In this document: positions 10,080 to 21,234 of the stretch, in pieces | How positions within the stretch are numbered: position 1 is the first letter of the stretch | Layout of the letters: the number at the start of each line of letters is the position of its first letter | DNA from: Polytrichum commune | Lineage: Eukaryota; Streptophyta; Polytrichopsida; Polytrichales; Polytrichaceae | Length of the DNA: 64,000 bases | Direction: 5' to 3' | Assembly (NCBI GenBank): GCA_950295325.1 | Contig: OX485805.1 | Span: 5,890,501-5,954,500 of the forward strand | Made by a program: the position numbers and the translations under genes | The notes under the pieces: generated by a model | Database searches by the model: none | What the model was told of the DNA's origin: nothing | What the model saw: the letters and a program-made list of their open reading frames with translations, nothing else

Positions 10080-12059
10080 ACGACGTCACAACTTGCAGCA
10101 AATTAGTAGAGAAGATGACACGGAGTTACGACATCTACGATATGTATGAGATTGGCTAGATGTTGAAGATCTAGGAATTATTTGCTTGAACCCTCTATAA
10201 GACATGGTACGTGAGCAAAGGGTGAGCCTCATCTATAGGGGCTCCTCAAAAGGTCCAATGCCTCTACCCACCATGCTCAACCAAAACATTTTTGAAGGCG
10301 GCTTGTTCACAAAACCCATATTTGAGTGCACCTCACTTCAAGGTCCAATAGATATATTTTCACTTCAACTTAATATGTAAGTGATTGTTTGCAATTTTAT
10401 TACCAAGTGCGGTATAAAAACACCTAATGTATTTTCCGTCACTAATAGTGTTATACATCTTGTGACCCACCATTTGAAAGGCCTTTGTCATTTAAAAATT
10501 GAACTTAAAATCTTAGACAAATTTATTTGTCATTTGTGAGTTGAGTGATTTTTAAAAATGTGTATGACTTCTCCTTTCACAAGTACATTCGAACTAATTA
10601 AGCACGAACAAAACCGTGAAGCCAAAACCTTGACCCCTTAAATGCTCAAGAGGGGCCATAACATTATTCATATGAGTTTGTACACTATGTGGGGCTAAGA
10701 ATGGGCTAGATTTTATTTGGAATTTGTTATGTCTATTCTCGCCACATAGTACTATGTTGGCAAATTCTTGCTCAAAAAACATGGGTGAAGTAATGTACTT
10801 TGATTATTAGAATGACATAGCTAATAATAATTGAATATCAATATGGCGTCTTTAATAAGGTATATTTTATACGCTTTACACCTACTTATTTAAATTTATA
10901 CCCCAATGTTGCCAACTACCAATTTAGATGATCCACTATAATTATTGCATCCGTCATGGTTGGGCGGACAACTCATATGTAACATTGCAAATGGCAAATT
11001 ACTGCACATTATTAAGACCATGGAGTTTGTTCTCATTCCATTTGAGGTTGTTTGGTTCGAAGAAGGCAATGAGTGGGAAGGTACTAACCACATCTTACTA
11101 AGGACTTGGCTAGTGGTGGAGGATATAAAATAAGTATCATGTCATGCTGAAGGAAATACTAGATTTGGAAGAAACGTTTATAGAGCATGTGGTGAGAGTT
11201 GACCAGTAGTATCAAGATACGAAGGAGGCTTGCTCTCATATTCAAACTGAAGCAAACCAAATATTTGGATACCTCCAAATTATTCTAGAATCTTTGCCAT
11301 GGCCCACAAAATACCTTGAAAGCATAGAGTAATATTATGCAGTGAAGACACAAGATATAAAATCTACAACGTTTACAATATATGCAAGATGCGACAAACC
11401 TATGAATTTTTAGTTTTGTGCCCACTGTCTATGTTTGGGTTTAACCCTTGTTGTTTGAAGAATATATGATATTTTCAAGATCATCTTGAGCCTCTTCGCT
11501 ATGACACTTTATGTATCATACACAACCAAAATTGTAATTTGTTTTCTTGATGTTGTCAACTATGACCCTTGTCAAACGATCCATTTTATCTATTCGATCC
11601 ACCATCGCTAGACAAAATACTAATCGACGCATCATGCAAAGCAATGAAGATGCAAGTTGTGAAATCTAAGACATCTACAATACTTGTGAGATTGGATGCA
11701 CTATATCCATGAGTCCCTACATGTGTGGTCGTGACCATGATCTATTTCTAGCCCTCAACCCTTGTTGTCTGAAGAATATTCAACATTCTCAAGTTCATCT
11801 ATAACCCTTAAATGCCCAAGAGTGCCCTCTTTAAATATGTATACTTTATGTATGATAAACCGACCTAATTGTATTCTCCCGTTTTTGTCAACTATAAACC
11901 GAGTTTAGAGAATCGTCCTATGTATTTCCATTGTTTGGATTGGTGCAACAAAGACATGATCATTCAACCCTTGAAGCAACATGGGCATGAATTTCAAGAT
12001 CCACATCATCTACAAGATTGCAAATTATGGCAAAATTAGGAGTCCCTAGTTGTTGTGGT
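10080..12059. other. Intergenic, no gene recognised
   Basis: AT-rich DNA with short frames only. Short stretches (for example 10945-11133) are open on both strands, but I see no domain or conserved motif. Loosely repeated phrases such as ATCTACAA and AAGATG(T/C)AAG near 11340-11700 and 11990 suggest an old diverged repeat. Confidence 0.4.
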
Positions 12060-12352
12060 TCCTAGCTTGGACATGTGCCATGCCAGCTCATTGCACCCGT
12101 ACACATAAATATGTATCATGGCAATCACATGTCCATCCCGCCATGTTGCAACCATGTATATGAAGTAACATCCATATGAAGCCAACCCCATATATCCATG
12201 CAACCCATACGCCCATCATGCATGTCCCCCCATGTCCATGTATACCCATTCACATGCATGTGTGTCCATGTCCATGCTCATAAGCTCCTTATGACCCTAC
12301 ACCATATACCCCCCTCCCCACACATGTCATGCTCGTCACCCCCCCCCCCCCC
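12060..12352. repeat. CATG/CCATGTCC-rich low-complexity tract ending in C14
   Basis: Dense irregular repeats of CCATG and CATGTCC from about 12060 to 12300. They are followed by a 14-base C run (12339-12352) in a C-rich stretch. Confidence 0.7.
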
Positions 12353-12914
12353 TCCCCCAAGTTTTCCCCCACCATACCCACCTTTTGTAATTATAGTCCC
12401 TCTCCCACTTGTCCATAATTGTTTCCTCTTTTCTTTTGTCACGTGCTTTTGCTTGGAGGAATCTTTGGTTTGTGGTCTTCTTCCTTGAAATTATCTTTCT
12501 CTTTGACAATGATGGTGGGAAATGCTAGGTGATGGCCATTGTTTTCATCACCACCGCCACCATGTCTTCTGCTGTAAGGTAGATGAGTCTTGAATGGTTA
12601 CTTTTCCTACCTCATTTCTCCTTGGATATGAAACACATGGTCAATGCAAGATGGTTAGCAAATCCAAATCAAGGTTGCATCCACTTTCCTCGTGAATCTT
12701 GGAGCTCATATGAATATCTTGTTCATTATTGAAGTGAAGATTCTCGTGCTCATTTAAATAATCGTAAATGTTCCCTCAATTATGTCAACTATTGAGCTTA
12801 AAATGTTTATCATCTTTTGAACACATAATCCAATTTCTTTTAAACATATATCTTCTTGGTATATGTTCTCGGAGAAGATGCACTAACCACATACCACTCG
12901 AATATATGTGCTCA

Positions 12915-13502
12915 ATGAAGACGAGGAATCATATTAGGCACAACTCCCTCCAAGTTGAGGAAGGTGTTGATCTAGGCTATAGAATGAACAATGGAAGAGT
13001 TCCCCCCCCCCCCAATATGGTGCTATAGGGGGGGGGGGGGAACTCTTTCATTGTTCAATAGTGTGTAATTGGACGACCTCAATAGCATATTCTACATGGG
13101 TCATTTGCCAATGAGAACCAAGTTAATGCCGATATTGATTATGTCATGTCTCTAAAGTGTTCACATGTAAGATAAAATGTTGCCGAACTAGCCTTTCATT
13201 ATAAATTACCCACAATACAAATTGGTTGGCACCTCACAGCCACATGCCGCCTCCTAATTTGCCCACCTCGCTCACAAAAATCAAGCATGTCATGGCTCGG
13301 TGGATAGCATTCCTAATTATGGAGGATTGTGGTGTAGTTTGACTTTTGCACAGTTGACTAACCCAAATATCATCAATGTGGCGGCTAAATCCACATGTGT
13401 TACTCACTTACCGAATCATAATGACTATGTTGTTGATTATGAGCTAGAAATAGGTGTCTGATTAAAGAAGCTAATTGAATTGGCCTCATCTACCTTAGCG
13501 AG
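12915..13502. repeat. Unknown interspersed repeat, copy A
   Basis: Matches 16545-17142 in the same orientation over about 590 bp. Shared blocks include AGGTGTTGATCTAGGCT, AGCATATTCTACATGGG, GTCATGTCTCTAAAGTG, TTGGTTGGCACCTCACA and CTCATCTACCTTA. No protein domain is evident. Copy A differs by a hairpin with a C12 and a G13 run at 12986-13056. Confidence 0.85.
12986..13056. repeat. Hairpin with C12 and G13 arms
   Basis: GAACAATGGAAGAGTT plus a C run faces a G run plus AACTCTTTCATTGTTC across a 14-base loop. There is one mismatch in the 16 bp outside the homopolymers. The matching place in copy B (about 16610-16680) has no such structure. Confidence 0.9.
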
Positions 13503-14325
13503 AAAGTGTCATGCCACACATTTGACTCTTCAAAAAATTATGAACTTGGCATTGCCATACTATAAACGACCAAGATTGGCATGCCATCCTTTGCTTAAAA
13601 TGAACTTATATATGTGCATTTATGTTAGAAATTGTTAACATGCCATGAGAGGAGGAACCAAAAATAAACAAAAATAAATAAAGATTACTACATTGATTAT
13701 CCGTGTGTTACTATTTGGAGTTATGCACTGCAATGACGTCTTACTCAAGAGTTCAATTTTTATTAGTGTCAATTTAATAGGTCATGTGGACATTATAAAA
13801 CACAAGTGACTTTGCTTGGTCAAATATTATATTCTCATTGATTAGTTAAAGCATTGCGTAACTCCAAATAGTAACACTTACTATTTGAGACAAACGGTGT
13901 AGTAGGAGTGCTAAAATATTGGAATGTTAAGTGATCGTTTTGATTACTACATGTCGTACCATATACATGTACGATCAAGTTAAACAAATCGCGCTAGGAC
14001 TTTCAATAACAATGGCTTCAAAAGTAAATGTCATCGATTCTTAATGAAACTTGTGCATTTTTTTCCCATGTTGTTTTTTTAACAAATCGTAAAACTCACC
14101 TCAAAAAATTACACAATTTAAACTCATGAAACAATTAATGCAAATAATTGACCACACACAAAGATTTTTATGGGTTTAGCAAAAATGTATCCATTTGGAG
14201 ATTATGCACGTGCCACAACATTACCCACCATAGTAACATATGCATGGGGCCCACATGCATGGGGATTTGTCCATCAAATTTTTGAGCAGCCCATCATATT
14301 TAATCTTGAGTTTGGCGTGACACAC
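13503..14325. other. Intergenic, nothing recognised
   Basis: AT-rich, with no open frame of note. The phrase ACTCCAAATAGTAAC at 13862 faces GTTACTATTTGGAGT at 13708, an inverted pair of about 15 bp that may bound a small unidentified element (13700-13876). Confidence 0.4.
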
Positions 14326-14328
14326 TAA

Positions 14329-14826
14329 GGGCCACTTCACACACGAGCCAAGAGCCGTGACCATGGAATTGTGAGAGCCCAAAAGAAAGTGTCCAAAGGC
14401 CGTCCCAACACACCTCCACAATCATGTAGTGAGGTCACAGACCCTAAGTGTAATGTGAAGTCATATGCAACCGGGGTCTCAACCAGATGCTATATCAATG
14501 AATTTCTATTCATGCGGGTCCTCACACATGATAATATACAATAAACCAACGGTTGTGAGCGTTCGGAATGCCATGGTCTCCCGGTTTTGTGTTAGGCCTA
14601 CCTCCAAGAGGTGGTTTTTGAAAATAGTCCAAGTGACCATGATACACGATCCGTTTGATGCCATGTGGGAATCCATGTGGACTTTACATCCATCATGCAT
14701 TCACATACTCCGTTGGTCCCTCGAGCGTAGTGTGAAGTGAACTTGGACCGGCTCCGCCTTTTCCACCAATGAGAGTGCTTGAAGTGTAATGGTCACGGGC
14801 TCTCAGTCTCGTGTGGGAAGTGGCCC
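14329..14826. mobile_element. PIF/Harbinger-type MITE, complete copy (498 bp)
   Basis: The termini are GGGCCACTTCACACACGAG and its near-complement CTCGTGTGGGAAGTGGCCC. Both are flanked by TAA (14326-14328 and 14827-14829), the 3-bp TWA target duplication of PIF/Harbinger transposons. There is no coding capacity. Related partial copies lie at 5332 and 9825, so the family is repeated in this window. It was presumably moved in trans by a Harbinger transposase such as the ancestor of the relic at 5810-6950. Confidence 0.9.
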
Positions 14827-14829
14827 TAA

Positions 14830-16544
14830 GCGGTAGAGTCAGTAAACATCCAAGGGCTGGTTGCAAAATAGTGTGCAAAGGAGTAGTGGAAGCCCACACA
14901 CTAACACACGCGGAAGATTGTTTTTATAAAACATCTTTATTCACCAAATATTGTGGATTAAAGTAGTCGTCCTAATTCAACGGCATGTTATTTATGTATC
15001 CACAATAAAGAGAAGAAATAGCGAAACTTCAAGGTTGCAAATGCATCATAGCAAATTATATACCCCCCCCCCCTCTTCCATCAACAATGTCATTGGAATG
15101 TTGTAAGAGGTGATGCTATATACTTTAGCATCCTCGTACCATAGTTGCGGATTGACAATGGTTTTTTTAATATAAAAAAATATCTTGAAAACGCAAAGGA
15201 AGTGGTGGGAACCATGGATTTCACTTATCCCAAAAAACAATCGTCTAGCACCAATCTCAAGGGAATTCGATACATCAATTATCAACCTCAAGTTGATTGG
15301 TTGCATGTTCATTCCAATTTCGTGGTCAAATTACTCTAGAGGATTGATCGCATTTGTCTTGACACCCGCATTGTTTGTATGACTTATTCATCACACACAC
15401 ACACACTCTCCATGCACACCCTTCTAGATTGGATTCTTTGTAGAATTTCATGTGGCAATTGAACATGTGATTGTCACTTCCAATATCAACTTCCTCACAT
15501 TATCTGGGCTATGACATGGAGAGAGCATGATGTATTTAGCCAAAATTGGCCATGGAACTACTTTCTAGTAACAAATCCCTCTCTACAACTAAGCCAAAAT
15601 TGAACAAGTCCCAACCCTTTGCCTATAAGATTGTTCACGACAACCAAAACAAGCCAACACCAACCCCTCTAGTTACTAACCTTCTCGTTGTTTAGCCAAA
15701 CATTTAAGTCGCAAGTGGGATTTGGATCTCAAGACCTCATAGCCCTAAATAACCACCTCGTTAGACAAATTGACCTCCTTGAAACACAAATAAAGTGGTT
15801 GGACTCTTCAATGTCACCTCTCCTAAGGGAAAAAATATATATATATCACACCAAACCCAAAAGAAATGAATGTAGCTATTTTTAACTTCTTAGATTTTGG
15901 TTGCATGTACATATCAACTTCACAATCAAATTACCATGGTTGCTTGCTTATTTGTCCCTCGATCCATGCATCTAGGTGCTCTAGCAAACCCTAAACAATG
16001 TAAACCAACTAGATCATGCGATCGAGGCGATCGCATATTGGCTTCCATAGTATGGAATACTTTATGATCTCAATTAATGACGACCAACTTGGAAAAAAAG
16101 GGACACAATTTGTGTTTGACATTGGATAACATGTGTCTAGAAGAAGTTCGACACTTGTCATATTCACATAGGTCATCACCCTTTTCTACCTACGTGGAAC
16201 TCACTCTCGGCACCCAAAGTGTTCTATATCACTCTATGTATCATGTTAAGGGCCTTTTTATGTGTGGTACTTTTGGCATGTTACTTCCTTGCAAAAGGTA
16301 ACCCCATGGCAACACTCTTGATAATATAACACACTATAATGATCATCAATGAGATGTTTCCATGTAGTAGCACCCAAGTTCCAACCATTCATCGTCTAGT
16401 TGTTGAAATGCCTAAAGATTGCTCGTGTCCATGATTTGGATGTGAAACCACTTAACGTAGATGAGGCTAATGTGGACACCTCCAGCTCTGTGGGATCATC
16501 TAGCCGATGGATTTGAGCATAAGAAGTTTGAGCATGCTAACAAC
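14830..16544. other. Intergenic, no gene; C11 tract and short diverged repeats
   Basis: Contains an 11-base C run at 15063-15073 and a (CA)n stretch near 15393. A phrase GGTTGCATGT.CAT near 15299 recurs, diverged, near 15900. Open frames here are 62-74 codons, overlap one another and show no recognised motif. Confidence 0.45.
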
Positions 16545-17142
16545 TACGAATGAAGAGCAAATAAATTTGAAATCATTGAAATCGGAGTTGAGAAAGGTGT
16601 TGATCTAGGCTTTGGAATCAAAGATTTTATGCTTTTCATTTTGGTGTTATAGGCAAGAACTCTTTTATCGTCCAATGTTCTGTAAGTGGATGACATCATT
16701 AGCATATTCTACATGGGCCATTTGCCAATGGAAACCAAGTTTAATGCCAATATTGGTTGTGTCATGTCTCTAAAGTGGTCACGTGCAAGATAGAATGTTG
16801 TTGATTTGGCTTTTCATTATAGAATACCCATAATACAAGTTGGTTGGCACCTCACAACCACATGTCGCCTCATGATTTGCCCAAGTTGCCTTCTCCTAAG
16901 TTGGCCACCTTGCCCACAAAAATCAAGTGTGTCACAGCTCAGTGGATAGCACTCCTAATCGTGAAGAATGATGAATGTAGTTTCAATTTTGTGAAAGTGA
17001 TTGATACAAATATCATCAAAGTGACAACTAAATCAACATATATTACTCACTCACCAAATTAGAGTATATGTATTGCCGATTAGGACCCAAAATAGGTGTC
17101 CAATTAAGGAAGTTAATTGAATTAGCCTCATCTACCTTAACA
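16545..17142. repeat. Unknown interspersed repeat, copy B
   Basis: Direct-orientation partner of 12915-13502, sharing the blocks listed there. It carries about 30 bp (CAAGTTGCCTTCTCCTAAGT region near 16885) not present in copy A. Confidence 0.85.
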
Positions 17143-17285
17143 AAATAGATAGATAGAGACGCTACCTTCATAGAGAAGCAAATGTAAATGGAGAACCTCT
17201 TTGCCAAAGGGCTACTTCCCCCTTTAAGTTGGAACCACCTGGTAATAAAAAAAAAAGTGGTTGGCATTGCCTAGCTACACCAAAT

Positions 17286-17641
17286 GTGATATTTAGTGTC
17301 ACTAATTCTAATTGTCTTCCTCAATACTAATTGTAAACCATGATATAGTGTCACCAACACTAAGTGTTAGCCCAACATTATTTGTCATTCCTTGTCATTT
17401 TTGGGGGGGATTGTAGATTTATAGTGTTGCAATTATTGTCACTTGCTAAGTGAATTTTCATCCAAATTTCAATCATCCATGACAATATTTCACCACAAGT
17501 TGCTGACAAGAGAAGGGAGGATTTTGGCCAATGGATGAACTCATCCATCATCCACAACAATATTCGTAAACTTATTCATAAGAAGTGTTATCCAAAAGAT
17601 TACCATAGTGACATTAAATACCATATGACACTAAATACCAC
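17286..17641. mobile_element. Candidate small inverted-repeat element
   Basis: GTGATATTTAGTGTCA at 17286 faces TGACACTAAATACCAC at 17626, 16 bp with one mismatch. A second inner TGACATTAAATACC lies beside the right end. The phrase GATATTTAGTGT also occurs near 5543, 19551 and 19609, suggesting a family. No clear target duplication is seen. Confidence 0.5.
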
Positions 17642-17725
17642 GTTGCTTTGTTGACTTTTGGACCATTTTCTTGAAGTTCTTGTTCTAAACTATTCGGTGA
17701 AAGGGAGCTCTAGTGTTAGCAACAA

Positions 17726-17737
17726 CCCCCCCCCCCC
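17726..17737. repeat. C12 homopolymer
   Basis: An uninterrupted 12-base C run in otherwise AT-rich DNA. Confidence 0.9.
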
Positions 17738-17841
17738 AATTATGGCTCATCCCCATGTACATATTTCCTTATTGATTTAGTTGAGGGAAAGTAACTCAAC
17801 CTTCTTTGCTGAGTAATGCTAAGTTATGCCATTGTCCCATG

Positions 17842-18163
17842 TGGAGACCGTACACATTTGAAAAGCCCGATTTTGAAATGGAGACCGGTGGGCCAAGGTA
17901 AAAGAATGTTGGTCTTGACATGTGCCTGACCTCGAGGAGCTTGGTTCCGTGTTGGTCCCTCTCTTTATTGGGTATACATGTTTGTTTCTAACTTTGACCC
18001 AAGATGATGATTTTGTAAGACTTAAACCTTTCAAAACAACAACAAAAGGGATTACCTTGAAACCAAACCCCTTGAGACTAGACACATGTCAAGGCCATAA
18101 TTCTTTTACTTCGTCCCACTGAACCCCATTTCAAAGTCAATGTTTTTGAATGTGTGTGGCCTC
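17842..18163. mobile_element. Foldback element with ~110-bp diverged arms
   Basis: The left arm from about 17842 reads ACACATTTGAAAAGCC, TTTTGAAATGG, GTAAAAGAATG, TCTTGACATGTG and GCTTGGTT. The right arm down to about 18163 carries the reverse complement of the same blocks in mirror order. Arms are roughly 80% alike around a loop of about 100 bp. There is no coding sequence and no target duplication that I can define. Confidence 0.75.
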
Positions 18164-18280
18164 CTGTCACTCAAGTGAAGGCTACACACGAAACCGAATA
18201 TTTTGAATTTTATGGTTACACTACATGTGCAAATGAGCCATCGTTTTTGTTAGTTTAATGACATGTGACATGTTGAAGTG

Positions 18281-19150
18281 TCACAAGGTCCTATACATCT
18301 TTACCATGTGCTTTGACCAAATACTAATAATTTTACTCGGTTTCCACTTTTTTATTTTTTCAAGATTCAATTTTTTTAAAGAATGACTCTTATAATACCA
18401 TGAAGGAGGGTCATTGGAAATTCTCTTTTCATCACTCATGAATTGTCTTTGTGTAATATCAATGGACCCTCTCGTGCTATTGTTGCTCTCCTCTTTTTTG
18501 TTCCATGACGATGGCATGGAACAAGTTCACATTTAAAATTTATTTAAACTGGAATTAAGCTAGCTATCAATCTTATTCAACTTATAAATTTGTTCTCTAG
18601 GAAATCATGGTGTTATGGAATGTTGGGGGGGGGGGATCCTTTAGCAACGCATACATGTGAAGATGAATGTGCATTGTTTAAAATCCTACCAAGAGACGGA
18701 GACATCAATTTGGGGCTTTCTAATGTCTTGGAATTGATATCTATATCAAATTTAGTACCTCCACATTCATCAAGTTTTACCACATTGGCATTGAAAAGCA
18801 CCTTACTTCCAAGGTCATATGTATTTGACATGTCCATGTTGTTATGGAGTAGCTCTCCACAAGTAGTCACATTTGCCATACCATGGCCATTCCAATGGCA
18901 ACCCTCCATTCACCTTGATTGCCCTTGCATGTTCAGTAGTCTATGCTTTGTCAATAGTCAACAATCTATGCTTAGTCAATTTCATTTTTGGTTGAAAATA
19001 TTGATAGTCTCCAACCAATACACACTTTCAAGTTGTTGCGATTAATGCGAGTTGTACAAAACTCTTCATAAATTTTGAGCAAAGAGGTAATTGTTCATCT
19101 TCCCATTTCACAGTTGAACTCGTGGCAGTCTTAGAAGTCTTGGGAGCCAT
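18281..19150 (-). pseudogene. Relic reading frame, possibly transposon Myb/SANT-like ORF
   Basis: On the minus strand an ATG at 19150 opens MAPKTSKTATSSTVKWEDEQ. Coding-like sequence then continues in shifting frames: KVLFNANVVKLDECGGTKFD around 18800, then a lysine-rich piece around 18517-18281 containing QRQFMSDEKR. The tryptophan-rich start, middle acidic part and basic end resemble the DNA-binding second ORF of PIF/Harbinger-like elements, but I cannot confirm the family. Stops and frame shifts mean it is not functional. Confidence 0.35.
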
Positions 19151-20829
19151 GATGCTACATAACAACTACAAACTGAAAATCCATAAACACAACCCAAAAT
19201 TTGAAAATCAATACTTGATATAAATTTCAACAAAATAGTATGATCTTTGATTCTTTCGCTTGCTCAAGTCAATATTTTTTGTTGGATTAATAACAACAAT
19301 ATCAAAATCTCTACATACTCCCAATAATGCCCAAAAATGGAAACTACATCAAATAAGATTATTAATGGTTGAATATATTTAATGTTGATACCACCTTACT
19401 ATGCTCAACACTAATTTTTAATCTTTAACAATTAGTGTTAGAAGATATACTAGAAGATATGCTAGAATTCTCCTTCTTTCATTGTTGTTTTTTTCCCATA
19501 TCCTTACTAACACTAAATTCAACCTTGTAACTTCCACATATTACCATAGTTGATATTTAGTGTTTGAGTTTACATTTAATATTACTTACTTTCATAGGGT
19601 TATTGATATTTAGTGTATGTGTTCATAATTAGTGTAGCAAACACTAAATATCCTAAATGTCCTATTTAGTTTAGTGTAAGTTTTGACATAAAACTTTCCA
19701 ACTCTTTATCTCCCTCACTGAATGAAACTCAACAAAAAAAAATGAAGCAAAAACATTTTTAGAAGTAGACTAGCAAAATTCAAAACATCACCACAAAAAT
19801 TCAAAAGTTTCAAACCACGAGTATATTTGAATGTTTTCGAGTTTTAGCTTGTAAGCAACCTTGCTCTATGAGTTTCCAATGCTACTGAAGACTTCTTTAA
19901 GGTATGTTGAATTATGAGCTACTTAGTTGCTTGCACCAACCCCACCTCAAAGTTGACTAGTTGACAAATCGACCAAAATAATAATTTCAAGCACATAAGG
20001 CCCGATGTTGCATTCTCATTAGCCATGTATTCTACCCGTTGTCTTTCAAGAGCTGACGTGCTGAAGGGGAGGCAAACCCATGTTCCCAATTGTCAATTCA
20101 TGACTGGCGAAGAAGTGCAACGGTCGATCAAGAATTTCCACCCAATACAAGGCTGTTGGAGGCAATGATTGTTATGACAGGTCAAGATGGAAAAATGAAA
20201 AATAAATTGTCTCAAGTTGGAATTCTTCAGAGGCCAAGTTTATTGTTTGAGGGTTGGAGGTTGCCCAAGCAATTTGACCATTGGAAAACTTCCTAGCAAA
20301 AACTGTTACCATGTTGGCATCCATGACAGTTTTTCATCCATGCTTGAAGTTCTTCACTGAAGAAGTATTGGTTGTAGTGTAAACTTGGCTGATGAAGAAC
20401 TCATTTCGTAATCAATCATATTGCTTCATTCCCCTAGAACTACTGACTCGTGCATTTCTTCACCAAACCTAAATAGGTCCTCACTAGAAAACAATATCCC
20501 ATTTTTATTCCTTGAAAAGAAGGACAATGACTGCCACCACCTAAACTGTCAGTTAGTGGCCTATATGGCCTCCCTTTCAAACTTGTTCAGCAAATTATAA
20601 TTTTGATTCTTTGTTTTTGTTAAATTGTCATGTTGGAATTCTTTTAATTTTAACAACCCATCCTAATGCCATACGATCAAATGATGTTAGCGAAATTCTC
20701 GAAGGTTCGCTTTGCAAAGGGAAACAAGTCGAGACCTGGTTTGGGGACCCGAATTTGGGGACCCGAAAGGCTCCAACACCTGGAGCACTCACACGGAAGA
20801 CGTTGGGAAGAGGGAGTTTGGGAACAAGC
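19151..20829. other. Intergenic, PRP40 upstream region
   Basis: AT-rich DNA with repeats of GATATTTAGTGT near 19551 and 19609 and no convincing gene. From about 20600 GC rises towards the PRP40 leader. An AAACCCTAG telo-box-like motif lies near 20860, of the kind common at 5' ends of plant housekeeping genes. Confidence 0.45.
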
Positions 20830-21234
20830 TCGAAGGACGTCCATAGCCATGATGATGAAACCCTAGTCCTTTCCCCGCTTGCTATGGCTATGGCGCTGTT
20901 TCTCGCAGCCTAGATCCCCCGCACCGATCACTCCTTTACCGACATCGCCAGCACCGGTTCCGTTCACGTGCCTCCTACCCCGCTCATACGTCTTGCGCTT
21001 ACGGCGTGCAAATTGGTCACGTATTGACGAAGTTGGACTGTTTCTTGAGGTGCATATTTATCTTCCGGGGTTTTACTCGAAGTTCGGAGGTTTCGTGGAG
21101 CTAACGGGGAGCTTATTCGTCTCAGCAACGGTTTCGGCTGAAGATCGATTGTATGCTGGAAGTAGGCATTTAGTGAAAGTGTGAGATATTCGAGCTCGGC
21201 GAACAAGCTTGCAGGCCTTGGAATGATAAATTAG

